Shown here: piece after piece, positions 26,152-34,610 of the stretch
Numbering within the stretch: position 1 is the first letter of the stretch
Layout: each line of letters opens with the position of its first letter
Assembly: GCF_022829365.1 (NCBI RefSeq)
Contig: NZ_JAKSYJ010000196.1
Coordinates: 62,001 to 126,000, forward strand
Direction: 5' to 3'
DNA length: 64,000 nucleotides
From: Methylobacterium sp. J-077
Lineage (GTDB): Bacteria > Pseudomonadota > Alphaproteobacteria > Rhizobiales > Beijerinckiaceae
The notes under the pieces: generated by a model
What the model was told of the DNA's origin: nothing
The model's input: only the letters and a program-made list of their open reading frames with translations
The model's database searches: none
Position numbers and translations under genes: made by a program

Positions 26152-26955
26152 TCAGCGCCCGGGATTCGCTGCGGTGCCGGCGAGCAATCCGCCGTCGATG
26201 GTGATCTCGGTACCGGTCATATAGGGGGCCTCGTCGGAGGCGAGCATCACACAGACTGCCGCGACCTCCTCCGTTCTGCCGAAGCGCTGCAGCGGCGTGT
26301 CGGCGACCAGGGCGGCCATGCGCTCTGCGCGATCGGGGCCGTTCCCCAGCATCGGCTCCCACATCGGCGTCAGCACCGCCGCCGGGTGAACAGAATTGCA
26401 GCGTACGTTCAGGCCCTGGCCGGCGCAGTACAGCGCCACCGTCTTGGTGTGGTTCCGGACCGCCGCCTTCGAGGACGCATAGGCCGCCGCCATGGGAATG
26501 CCGACCAGGCCGGAGCGCGACGAGATGTTGACGATGGCGCCCGCTCCGGTGCGCCGCATCGCGCGGATCGCGTGTTTGCAGCCGAGGAAGACACCGTCGA
26601 GGTTGGTCACGTGCACGGCCCGCCAATCGGCGAGCGCGGCATGCTCCGGATCCTGCGCCACCGGCCCGTTCTCGAACCCGGTGACGCCCGCATTGTTGAC
26701 GAGCACGTCGAGGCGGCCGTGCCGGGCGAGCAGGTCGGCCATGACGGCCGCCCAGGCCGCCTCGTCGCGCACATCGAGCGGCGCGAAACGGGCCCGATCG
26801 CCGATCGCTTCGGCAACGGCGCGGCCGCTGGGCGCATCGCGATCGGTGACGCACACGAATGCGCCCTCATCGGCGAAGGCCCGGGCCACGGCCTCGCCGA
26901 TGCCGCGACCCGCACCGGTCACCAACGTCACCTTGTCCCGAAGCCGTTCCGACAT
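26152..26955 (-). CDS. Short-chain dehydrogenase/reductase
   Basis: This NAD(P)-dependent oxidoreductase has 267 residues and a classical SDR layout. The cofactor motif is TGAGRGIG at about 14-21, then NNAG, catalytic Ser in NISSRSG and YASSK as the Tyr/Lys pair. Asp after the second strand (VTDRD) suggests NAD(H) preference. The C-terminus has ASDEAPYMTGTEITIDGG. The substrate is unknown; family members act on sugars, alcohols and acyl chains. It stands alone, with a family 2 repeat upstream of its start. Confidence 0.9.
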   Translation of the reverse strand: MSERLRDKVTLVTGAGRGIGEAVARAFADEGAFVCVTDRDAPSGRAVAEAIGDRARFAPLDVRDEAAWAAVMADLLARHGRLDVLVNNAGVTGFENGPVAQDPEHAALADWRAVHVTNLDGVFLGCKHAIRAMRRTGAGAIVNISSRSGLVGIPMAAAYASSKAAVRNHTKTVALYCAGQGLNVRCNSVHPAAVLTPMWEPMLGNGPDRAERMAALVADTPLQRFGRTEEVAAVCVMLASDEAPYMTGTEITIDGGLLAGTAANPGR

Positions 26956-26974
26956 CGCATGCCCCAGTCCTGAG

Positions 26975-27081
26975 ATCCCAAAGGGCTCAGCCCTTTGGCC
27001 GGGTTCGGGGCAGAGCCCCGAGATGCTAGGGCTCCGCCCTGGACCCGCAAAAGGTCGCAGACCTTTTGAAACCGGGACTTT
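26975..27081. repeat. Palindromic repeat family 2, copy B
   Basis: This copy has the same succession of hairpins as copy A (AAAGGGCTCAGCCCTTT, GGGGCAGAGCCCC, AGGGCTCCGCCCT, then AAAAGGTC...GACCTTTT). It touches the coaE stop codon and lies upstream of the SDR start, both genes being on the minus strand. Confidence 0.85.
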
Positions 27082-27693
27082 TCAATCCGCCAGCGTAGCC
27101 ACGATCCGCGCGACCTCGGCCTCGGCGGCGGGAAAGCCTCGGCTCGTGTCGATCACGAAGTCCGCTCGCGCCCGCTTCTCGGCATCCGGCATCTGCTTGG
27201 CCAGGATCGCCGCGAAGGCGTCCTCGGTCATGCCGGGACGGGCCAGGACCCGGGCGCGCTGCACCTCGGGGGGCGCGCTGACCACCGCGACCGCGTCGCA
27301 GCGGGTCTCGCCCGCGGTCTCGTAGAGGAGCGGGATGTCGAGGACGACCAGCGGCGCCTGCGCGTGCCGGGCCAGAAACGCCGTGCTGGCCGCCCGGACC
27401 AGGGGGTGGACGATGGCCTCGAGCGCCGCCATCCGGTCGGCCGCGCCAAGCACCGCCGCGCGCAGGCGGGCGCGGTCGACGCCGCCCTGCGGGTCGAGCA
27501 CGCCGGGAAAGGTTTGGCCGATTGCCGTAGCGGCCTCGCCCCCGGGACCGTAGAGGGCGTGGACCGCCGCGTCGGCATCGTGGACCGGGACGCCGAGCGC
27601 CGAAAACATCGTGGCGGTGGCCGACTTGCCCATGCCGATCGAGCCGGTCAGGCCGAGGATGATCGGGCGGCTGACGGAAGGCCCCTTGGTCAT
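27082..27693 (-). CDS. coaE: Dephospho-CoA kinase
   Basis: This kinase of 203 residues catalyses the last step of coenzyme A synthesis, phosphorylating the 3'-hydroxyl of dephospho-CoA. The P-loop is GLTGSIGMGKSA near residue 15. The CoA-domain residues DADAAVHALYGPGG and IPLLYETAGE are typical of CoaE. The ATG at 27693 overlaps the aroE stop (ATGA), which settles the start against a longer frame. aroE-coaE order is ancestral near alphaproteobacterial origins. Confidence 0.95.
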   Translation of the reverse strand: MTKGPSVSRPIILGLTGSIGMGKSATATMFSALGVPVHDADAAVHALYGPGGEAATAIGQTFPGVLDPQGGVDRARLRAAVLGAADRMAALEAIVHPLVRAASTAFLARHAQAPLVVLDIPLLYETAGETRCDAVAVVSAPPEVQRARVLARPGMTEDAFAAILAKQMPDAEKRARADFVIDTSRGFPAAEAEVARIVATLAD

Positions 27694-28541
27694 CCGGCGA
27701 GGTCCGCCACGATCCGGTCCCGTAGGCCCGGGCTGACGGCGGGGCGCAGGCCGAACCACGCCTCGAAGCCCGGCACCGCCTGATGCAGCAGCATGCCGAG
27801 GCCGTCGACCGCCGCGAGCCCCCGGCGGCGCGCCGCCGCGAGCAGGTCCGTCTCCAGCGGGGCGTAGACGATGTCGGCCACCGCGGCGGAGGCCGGCAGC
27901 GGGGTCAGGTCGAGAGCGAGGGGCGGCTGGCCCTTCATGCCCAGCGCGGTGGTGTTGACCAGGAGCCCCGTCCCGGCGAGCGCATCGGGCAGGTCGTCCC
28001 AGGCCAGGGCTTCACCGATCCCCGGCGCCAGGGCCGCGAGGGTCTCGGCCCGGGCGCGGGTGCGGTTGGCGATCAGGATCCGGCGCAGCCCGCGTTCGGC
28101 GAGGCCGACGACGATCGCCCGCGCCGCGCCGCCCGCGCCCAGCACCACCGCCGTGCCGCCGGCCCGCTCCGGCCAGCCGGCTCCGAGGCTGTGGTCGAGA
28201 TGGGCGCAGAAGCCCGGTGCATCGGTGTTGTCGCCGCGGACCCGGCCGTCGGGCTCGACCACCAGGGTGTTCACCGCGCCGATTTTTTTTGCCCGCGGCG
28301 TCAGGGCGTCGGCCAGCGCGAAGGCCGCCTCCTTGTGGGGGATCGTGACGTTGCCGCCGCGGAAGCCCGAATCCGGCAGCGCCCGGAGGAAGCCGGCAAA
28401 CGCCGCCGGGGCGACGTCCAGGCGCTCGTACGAGCCCGGGATGCCGTGCTCGGCCAGCCAGTAGCCGTGGATCAGCGGCGAGCGCGAATGCGCGATCGGG
28501 TGGCCGACCACGAAGGCCCGGGGGATCGGGGCCGCGCTCAC
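27690..28541 (-). CDS. aroE: Shikimate dehydrogenase
   Basis: This enzyme of 283 residues reduces 3-dehydroshikimate with NADPH in aromatic amino-acid synthesis. Substrate-binding motifs are HPIAHSRSPLIHGYW and GGNVTIPHKEAAF (catalytic Lys). The nucleotide fold is VLGAGGAARAI with NRTRARAE, the basic loop for NADPH. The start is GTG at 28541, overlapping the stop of the cation transporter gene (GTGA), and the 3' end overlaps coaE. The three genes therefore form one coupled unit. Confidence 0.95.
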   Translation of the reverse strand: MSAAPIPRAFVVGHPIAHSRSPLIHGYWLAEHGIPGSYERLDVAPAAFAGFLRALPDSGFRGGNVTIPHKEAAFALADALTPRAKKIGAVNTLVVEPDGRVRGDNTDAPGFCAHLDHSLGAGWPERAGGTAVVLGAGGAARAIVVGLAERGLRRILIANRTRARAETLAALAPGIGEALAWDDLPDALAGTGLLVNTTALGMKGQPPLALDLTPLPASAAVADIVYAPLETDLLAAARRRGLAAVDGLGMLLHQAVPGFEAWFGLRPAVSPGLRDRIVADLAG

Positions 28542-29488
28542 GCGGCGCAAGCCTCGGCGAGGGGGCAGGCCGGGCCGCCGGCCGCCTCGATCTGCAGGGT
28601 CGCGTGGCCGATGCCGAAGCGGGTGCGCAGGCCCTCGGCGGTCTCCGCCAGAAAACCGTTGCCCGGATGGTCCTCGGCGATCACCAGATGGACCGTGAGG
28701 GCGACGCTGGTGGTGCTCATCGGCCAGATGTGCAGGTCGTGGAGGTCGATCACCCCGGGCCGGTCGCGCAGGAAGCCGGTCACCGCCTCCGGGGAGATCT
28801 CCGGCGGCACCGCGTCGAGGGACATCGCCACGCTGTCGCGCAGAAGCCCCCAGGTCGCCCAGACGACGAGAGCCGCGATGGCGAGGCTGACCGCGGGGTC
28901 GAGCCAAGCGAGCCCGGTGAGCTGGATCACCAGGCCGGCGACCACGACGCCCGCCGAGACCGCGGCATCGGCCAGCATGTGCAGGAAGGCGCCCCGGATG
29001 TTGATGTCGCCCTTGGCACCGCTGGCGAACAGCCACGCGGTGACGCCGTTGACCAGGATCCCGATGGCGGCCACCACCATCACGATGGTCCCGGCCACCG
29101 GCTCGGGATGGACCAGCCGGACCAGGGCCTCCCAGATCACCGCCCCCATGGCGATCAGCAGGAACACGGCGTTGAACAGCGCCGCCAGGATCGACGAGCC
29201 GCGATAGCCGTAGGTGAAGCGGGCGCTGGCCCGGCGGCGCACCAGGATCGCGGCGATCCAGGCCGCGGCGAGGCCCAGCACGTCGGAGAGGTTGTGGCCG
29301 GCATCGGCCACCAGCGACATCGAGTTGCTGATGTAGCCGTAGGCCGCCTCGACCACCACGAAGCCGGTGTTGAGCACGATGCCGATCGCGAAGGCCGGCC
29401 CGAAATTCTTCGGCGCATGCGCGTGGCCGCCATGGCCGCCGTGGCCACCATGGGAATGGGATCCGTGGGAATGATCGTGCCCGGCCAA
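28538..29488 (-). CDS. Cation diffusion facilitator (CzcD/ZitB-like efflux protein)
   Basis: This inner-membrane divalent-metal/proton antiporter has 316 residues. The N-terminus is His/Gly-rich (HDHSHGSHSHGGHGGHGGH), typical of Zn/Co/Cd exporters. The metal site residues are HNLSD in TM2 and HMLAD in TM5 (HxxxD pairs). The C-terminal cytoplasmic domain has HDLHIWPMS. It sits between maf and aroE, genes that are normally adjacent near alphaproteobacterial origins, and is coupled to aroE by a 4-base overlap. This suggests insertion of the transporter into an older operon. Confidence 0.92.
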   Translation of the reverse strand: MAGHDHSHGSHSHGGHGGHGGHAHAPKNFGPAFAIGIVLNTGFVVVEAAYGYISNSMSLVADAGHNLSDVLGLAAAWIAAILVRRRASARFTYGYRGSSILAALFNAVFLLIAMGAVIWEALVRLVHPEPVAGTIVMVVAAIGILVNGVTAWLFASGAKGDINIRGAFLHMLADAAVSAGVVVAGLVIQLTGLAWLDPAVSLAIAALVVWATWGLLRDSVAMSLDAVPPEISPEAVTGFLRDRPGVIDLHDLHIWPMSTTSVALTVHLVIAEDHPGNGFLAETAEGLRTRFGIGHATLQIEAAGGPACPLAEACAA

Positions 29489-29511
29489 GACGATGCTCCG
29501 TTCGATCGTAG

Positions 29512-29616
29512 TTTCAAAAGGTCCGGGACCTTGTGCGGGTGCAGGGCGGAGCCCTGCAAGCCTCCGGGCTCCGCCCCGGAACCCCGCCAGAGGGCTGAGC
29601 CCTTTGGAAACCCTGA
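29512..29616. repeat. Palindromic repeat family 2, copy C
   Basis: This is an inverted-orientation copy reading AAAAGGTCCGGGACC...CAGGGCGGAGCCCTG...AGGGCTGAGCCCT. It lies between the start of the cation transporter gene and the maf stop codon, which it touches. Confidence 0.85.
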
Positions 29617-30228
29617 TTAGAAATCCAGGTAGCCGGCATCACGCAAGCGGGCGAGCAGCGGCAGCAGCGGCAAGCCGAGCACCGTCGAATGATCACCGGC
29701 GACCGATTCGAACAGGTGGATGCCCGGTCCTTCCAGCTGGTAGCCGCCGACGCTGGCGCATACCCTGTCCGCGCCGGCGCAGTCCACATAGGCGGCGATC
29801 GCCCGGGCATCGAGGGGGCGGAGCGTCAGCCGGGCAGTCTCCACGAAGCCGTCGCTGACGGCGCCGGCCAGCGCCACCGCGGCATGCAGGGCGTGGGTGC
29901 GGCCGGCGAGGCGCGCGAGCTGGGCTCGGGCCTCGTCCAAATCCCGGGGCTTGTGGAACACCGTGCCGTCGAGCTCGAGCACCTGGTCGGCGCCGATCAC
30001 GACGCGCCCCGGATGGCGGGATGCCATTGCCTCCGCCTTGGCGCGGGCCAAGCGCAGGGCGAGGTCGGGCGGCGACAGGTTTTGGCTCGACGCCTCCAGG
30101 GCGCGCTCGTCGATGTCGGGGGGCGCAGTCTCCACCGGCAGGGCCGCGCTCTCCAAGAGCAGGCGCCGGGTCGGGCTGGTGGAGGCGAGGAGGAGCGGAT
30201 CCGGACGGAGCCAGGGCGAGCGGGGCAT
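29617..30228 (-). CDS. maf: Maf-family nucleoside triphosphate pyrophosphatase
   Basis: This protein of 203 residues hydrolyses non-canonical or canonical NTPs to NMP and pyrophosphate. It begins LLLASTSPTRRLLLESA, the Maf nucleotide-binding signature, and has GADQVLELDG (conserved Asp) and GPGIHLFESVAGDHSTVLGLPL at the C-terminus. The ATG at 30228 gives the normal family N-terminus. It lies downstream of rho on the same strand, with a partial family 2 repeat between them. Confidence 0.92.
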   Translation of the reverse strand: MPRSPWLRPDPLLLASTSPTRRLLLESAALPVETAPPDIDERALEASSQNLSPPDLALRLARAKAEAMASRHPGRVVIGADQVLELDGTVFHKPRDLDEARAQLARLAGRTHALHAAVALAGAVSDGFVETARLTLRPLDARAIAAYVDCAGADRVCASVGGYQLEGPGIHLFESVAGDHSTVLGLPLLPLLARLRDAGYLDF

Positions 30229-30387
30229 CGCGCCAGTGTCACGGATCGCGCTTGCGAAGCAAGGCTGCGACGAGCCCCGCCGCCGGGATGAACCGGCCGG
30301 CGGGGCTGTCGCGGAGCCGATACGCAACCTGGCTCCCAAAGCCGAGAATGGCAGCGGCCGGTTAGGAGAAGGTCAACGCGGCCCCGG

Positions 30388-30455
30388 GTTTCCGAAGGGC
30401 CGAGCCCTTCGGCGGGGTTCGGGGGCGGAGCCCGTGAGAAAGGCCCCGGACCCGA
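30388..30455. repeat. Palindromic repeat family 2, copy D (short)
   Basis: This shortened copy contains CCGAAGGGCCGAGCCCTTCGG and GGGGCGGAGCCC. It directly follows the rho stop codon on the minus strand and may serve as the rho 3' end. Confidence 0.75.
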
Positions 30456-31844
30456 TCAGGTGTTCATCGAGTCGAAGAAGTCGCTGTTGCTCTTGGTCTG
30501 GCGCAGCTTGTCCATGAGGAACTCGATCGCGTCGGTGACGCCCATCGGGTTGAGGATGCGGCGCAGCACGTAGGTCTTCTTGAGGGCGTCCGGCGGGACC
30601 AGCAGCTCCTCCTTGCGGGTGCCGGAGCGGGTGATGTCGATCGCCGGGAAGATGCGCTTGTCCGAGACCTTGCGGTCCAGGATGATCTCCGAGTTGCCGG
30701 TGCCCTTGAACTCCTCGAAGATCACCTCGTCCATGCGCGAGCCGGTATCGATCAGCGCGGTGGCGATGATCGAGAGCGAGCCGCCCTCCTCAATGTTGCG
30801 GGCGGCGCCGAAGAAGCGCTTGGGCCGCTGCAGGGCGTTGGCGTCGACACCGCCGGTGAGCACCTTGCCGGAGGACGGCACCACGGTGTTGTAGGCGCGG
30901 CCCAGCCGGGTGATCGAGTCCAGCAGGATGACGACGTCGCGGCCGTGCTCCACCAGGCGCTTGGCCTTCTCGATCACCATCTCGGCGACCTGCACATGGC
31001 GAGTGGCCGGCTCGTCGAAGGTGGAGGCGATGACCTCGCCCTTCACCGAGCGGATCATGTCGGTGACCTCCTCGGGCCGCTCGTCGATGAGCAGCACGAT
31101 GAGGTAGCATTCCGGGTGGTTGAGGGTGATCGACTGCGCGATGTTCTGCATCAGCACGGTCTTGCCGGTGCGCGGCGGCGCCACGATCAAGGCGCGCTGG
31201 CCCTTTCCGATCGGCGCGACGATGTCGATGATCCGGGGCGAGAAATCCTTCTTGGTCGGATTCTCGAGCTCGAGCTTGAACCGCTTAGTGGGGAACAGCG
31301 GCGTCAGGTTGTCGAAATGGACCTTGTGCTTGATCTTTTCAGGGTTCTCGAAGTTGATCGTGTTGACCTTCAGCAGCGCGAAGTAGCGCTCGCCGTCCTT
31401 GGGGCCGCGGATCGGGCCCTCGACGGTGTCGCCGGTGCGCAGGCCGAAGCGCCGGATCTGGGTCGGCGAGATGTAGATGTCGTCCGGGCCGGGCAGGTAG
31501 TTCGAGTCGTTCGAGCGCAGGAAGCCGAAGCCGTCCTGCAGCACCTCGACGGTGCCGGCGCCGATGATCTCGACTTCCTTGGCAGCGAGCTGCTTCAGGA
31601 TCGCGAACATCAGCTCCTGCTTGCGCATGGTCGAGGCGTTCTCGACCTCGACCTCCTCGGCGAAGGCGATCAGGTCGGTCGGCGTCTTGGCCTTGAGGTC
31701 GAACAGCTTGACCTCGCGCACGCCCTCGAGGACGGCGATGGTACCGGTCCCTTGACCCGCCCCTTGGGTGGCGGGCGCGTCGGCCGGATCCGCAATCTCG
31801 GGATCGGCCAGGGGATCGGCGAAGGCGTCGGGATGTGGCGTCAT
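30456..31844 (-). CDS. rho: Transcription termination factor Rho
   Basis: This is the hexameric RNA helicase that ends transcription, with 462 residues. The N-terminal helical domain begins VKLFDLKAKTPTDLIAFAEE. An RNA-binding OB fold follows (DGFGFLRSNDSNYLPGPDDIYIS). The ATPase has Walker A APPRTGKTVL, Walker B VVILLDSITRLGRAYN and the Q/R-loop region with GGVDANAL. The ATG at 31844 was taken; an upstream ATG adds 18 residues. A Pro/Asp/Ala-rich stretch of about 35 residues precedes the conserved domain. It is followed by maf. Confidence 0.97.
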   Translation of the reverse strand: MTPHPDAFADPLADPEIADPADAPATQGAGQGTGTIAVLEGVREVKLFDLKAKTPTDLIAFAEEVEVENASTMRKQELMFAILKQLAAKEVEIIGAGTVEVLQDGFGFLRSNDSNYLPGPDDIYISPTQIRRFGLRTGDTVEGPIRGPKDGERYFALLKVNTINFENPEKIKHKVHFDNLTPLFPTKRFKLELENPTKKDFSPRIIDIVAPIGKGQRALIVAPPRTGKTVLMQNIAQSITLNHPECYLIVLLIDERPEEVTDMIRSVKGEVIASTFDEPATRHVQVAEMVIEKAKRLVEHGRDVVILLDSITRLGRAYNTVVPSSGKVLTGGVDANALQRPKRFFGAARNIEEGGSLSIIATALIDTGSRMDEVIFEEFKGTGNSEIILDRKVSDKRIFPAIDITRSGTRKEELLVPPDALKKTYVLRRILNPMGVTDAIEFLMDKLRQTKSNSDFFDSMNT

Positions 31845-32402
31845 GGGGTGTCTTGCAACCGACGGAGAAGGTGGGAGGGCCGGTTCTGCGCCAAGCAACC
31901 CGGGGGACGGGCGCCGGAGAGCGGGCCGCGCTGGAAGCGAGGGGCCCGAAGATCGTCTTGGCTGGACCGTTTTCGGCAGGACCCTCGCGGCTCACGGGCG
32001 CGCTGCGGCGCTGACCTTGTGAAGAGGGCTCGGAAGAAATAACGCGTTTTTCCACCGCACTCAAGGGGCAGGCCCGATCGAGGGCGCCGGGGGCGGCGCG
32101 GGATCGGTGACGATGGACACGTATCGTCGCCGGATGGGGGCAGTGTAGAACGACACCCGCACCCGTCCCTCACCCCGCAGAGGAGGAGGGAGACGCGCCT
32201 CGTCTTCGAAACGTCGGTGGGCCGCGGGAACGTCCGAACCCTCGCCACGATCAGTTGAACACGCCATCCGCAGGCCGGACCTCGCGGATTTCCTGCGGCG
32301 GCGCTAAAGCGCTCGGCGCGGAACCGGGGTCCCGCGGGGCCGTTCCCCGTCCCGGCGCCGCAGCGCAGCAAACCCTCACCCCGAGAGCCCGGCCCCACCG
32401 AC
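31845..32402. other. Leader and promoter region of rho, no gene seen
   Basis: This region of about 560 bases lies between divergent rho and the DUF3429 gene. A candidate minus-strand promoter has TTGAGT (32059-32064) and TATTTC (32036-32041) separated by 17 bases, which gives rho a leader of roughly 185 bases. Such leaders are usual for rho autoregulation. At 32150-32200 a CCGCAGAGGAGGAGGGAG segment looks like a decayed end of repeat family 1. ORFs in the region lack family features. Confidence 0.5.
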
Positions 32403-32906
32403 ATGCGCGACGATGCCACCGGACGTACCATCACCGCGCACGAGCCGCGCCGGATCCCTTGGCTCGACATCGTGTTCGGCTTCGGCCCGATGGTGCCGAT
32501 CGCCGTCGGCGCCGCGGCGGCCTGGTGGCTGAACGGGCAGCCCCTCGACTACCTGGTGGCCCTGTTCACCCTGCTCTACGCCGCCTCGATCCTGCTGTTC
32601 CTGGCCGGCGTCCACCGGGGCGTCAGCTTCCGCACCGAGGGCGGCCCGCGACTCTCCCAGATCGCCACGATGCTGATCCTGTACGCGCTCGGCCTGTTCA
32701 GCCTGTTCGCGGCGGTGATGGGCAAGGCGGTGCCGGCGCTGGCCATGCTGATCCTCGGCTACGCGGCCATCGCGATCCTGGATCCGCTGGCGGCCCGCGC
32801 CGGTGCGGTGCCCCTCGCCCATGCCCGCCTGCGCCCCCTGCAGATGCCGATCGCCGTGGTGAGCCTCGCGGTGCTGCTCTGGCTCAAGCTGACGGCACCG
32901 TATTGA
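32403..32906 (+). CDS. DUF3429-type inner-membrane protein
   Basis: This protein has 167 residues and about five membrane segments, beginning near residue 20 with IPWLDIVFGFGPMVPIAVG. The segment FLAGVHRGVSFRTEGGP is typical of the DUF3429 family, whose function is unknown. The loops are short and the C-terminus ends in LLWLKLTAPY. It precedes hisS on the same strand by about 140 bases and is divergent from rho. Confidence 0.82.
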   Translation: MRDDATGRTITAHEPRRIPWLDIVFGFGPMVPIAVGAAAAWWLNGQPLDYLVALFTLLYAASILLFLAGVHRGVSFRTEGGPRLSQIATMLILYALGLFSLFAAVMGKAVPALAMLILGYAAIAILDPLAARAGAVPLAHARLRPLQMPIAVVSLAVLLWLKLTAPY

Positions 32907-33044
32907 GGACGGGGTGAGCAAGCCGGAAACCGAATTCCCCTTTCGGCCGTCATGCTCTAGAGCCCGGCCCCAGGATCTCCGCCGCCCCGGAGACGACTCA
33001 CACCGGATCCGGGCTCCGGGTCCGCGGGAAGCGAACGCGCTGAC

Positions 33045-34595
33045 ATGTCCAAGCCGGAAACCGCGAAGGCCGAAAGCCGGGCCGAAGTCCTGAAGCCCCG
33101 CCTGCCCCGCGGCTTCGTCGACCGCCGCGCCGACGAGATCGCCGCCCAGGGGCGGATGCTGGAGACGATCCGCAAGAGCTTCGAGCTCTACGGCTTCGAG
33201 GCCCTGGAGACCCCGTTCGTCGAATACACCGAGGCGCTCGGCAAGTTCCTGCCCGACCTCGACCGCCCGAATGCGGGCGTGTTCTCGTTCCAGGACGACG
33301 ACGAGGCTTGGCTCTCCTTGCGCTACGACCTCACCGCGCCACTCGCCCGGTTCGTGGCCGAGAACTACGACGCCCTGCCCAAGCCCTATCGCAGCTACCG
33401 GGCCGGCTATGTCTTCCGCAACGAGAAGCCGGGGCCGGGCCGGTTCCGGCAGTTCATGCAGTTCGATGCGGACATCGTCGGCGCCGGCAGCGTCGCGGCC
33501 GATGCCGAGACCTGCATGCTGATGGCCGACACCCTCGACCGGCTCGGGCTCGGCGGCCGGTACGTGGTCAAGGTCAACAACCGCAAGGTGCTCGACGGGG
33601 TCATGGAGGCGATCGGCCTCGCCGGCCCCGACAAGGCCGGCCAGCGGCTGACCGTCCTGCGGGCGATCGACAAGCTCGACCGCCTCGGCGTCGACGGCGT
33701 GCGCGACCTGCTCGGCCCCGGCCGCAAGGACGAGAGCGGCGACTTCACCAAGGGTGCCGGCCTCGACGCCACCGCGGTGACGCGGATCCTGGCCTACGTG
33801 TCGTTCCAGGCCGATGCCGCGGACGGCGCCGACAAGATGGCGTTCTGGGAAAAGTTCTTCGCCGGCTGGCACGAGGCGGTGGGCGAGTCCGAGACCGGCC
33901 GCGAGGGCATCGCCGAATTGCACGCGATCATGCGGCTCTGCGCCGCCGCCGGCTACGGCCACGACGTGATCCGGGCCGATCCGAGCGTGGTGCGCGGGCT
34001 CGAATACTATACCGGCCCGGTCTACGAGGCCGAGCTGACCTTCCCGGTCACCAACGAGGACGGCCAGACCGTGCGCTTCGGCTCGGTGGCCGGCGGCGGG
34101 CGCTATGACGGCCTGGTCGGACGTTTCCGGGCCGAGCCGGTGCCGGCCACCGGCTTCTCCATCGGCGTCTCGCGGCTGTTCTCGGCGCTCCAGCTGGTGA
34201 AGAGCCCGCTGCTCGCTGGCACCGAGACCCCCGGCCCTGTGGTGGTGCTGGTCCTCGATCGCGAGAACATGGCCGATTACCAGCGGCTGGTCGCGCTGCT
34301 GCGGGCGGACGGGATCCGGGCCGAACTCTATCTCGGCGCCGCCGGCATGAAGGCGCAGATGAAATACGCCGACCGCCGCCGTGCCCCGGTGGCGATCATC
34401 CAGGGCTCGAACGAGCGCCTGGCCGGCGAGGTCCAGATCAAGGACCTGATCGAGGGCGCCCGCGCCGCCGAGAGCATCGGCAGCAACGCCGAGTGGAAGG
34501 CCGCCCGCCCGGCGCAAGTGTCCTGCCCGGAGGCCGACATGGTCGCCCAGGTCCGCGCTGTGCTGAGCCGGCATTTTTCCGCCGTGGACGGCTGA
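33045..34595 (+). CDS. hisS: Histidine-tRNA ligase
   Basis: This class II aminoacyl-tRNA synthetase of 516 residues charges tRNA-His. Motif 1 lies in FELYGFEALETPFVEYTE. Motif 2 is YRAGYVFRNEKPGPGRFRQF. Histidine-specific residues are in GLEYYTGPVYEAEL, and motif 3 is GGGRYDGLVGRF. The C-terminal anticodon domain starts near residue 410. The length is typical of the longer alphaproteobacterial HisRS. It lies upstream of the chemoreceptor and the hisZ-hisG pair, as in related genomes. Confidence 0.96.
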   Translation: MSKPETAKAESRAEVLKPRLPRGFVDRRADEIAAQGRMLETIRKSFELYGFEALETPFVEYTEALGKFLPDLDRPNAGVFSFQDDDEAWLSLRYDLTAPLARFVAENYDALPKPYRSYRAGYVFRNEKPGPGRFRQFMQFDADIVGAGSVAADAETCMLMADTLDRLGLGGRYVVKVNNRKVLDGVMEAIGLAGPDKAGQRLTVLRAIDKLDRLGVDGVRDLLGPGRKDESGDFTKGAGLDATAVTRILAYVSFQADAADGADKMAFWEKFFAGWHEAVGESETGREGIAELHAIMRLCAAAGYGHDVIRADPSVVRGLEYYTGPVYEAELTFPVTNEDGQTVRFGSVAGGGRYDGLVGRFRAEPVPATGFSIGVSRLFSALQLVKSPLLAGTETPGPVVVLVLDRENMADYQRLVALLRADGIRAELYLGAAGMKAQMKYADRRRAPVAIIQGSNERLAGEVQIKDLIEGARAAESIGSNAEWKAARPAQVSCPEADMVAQVRAVLSRHFSAVDG

Positions 34596-34610
34596 GCCGG
34601 CGGCCCGAGA

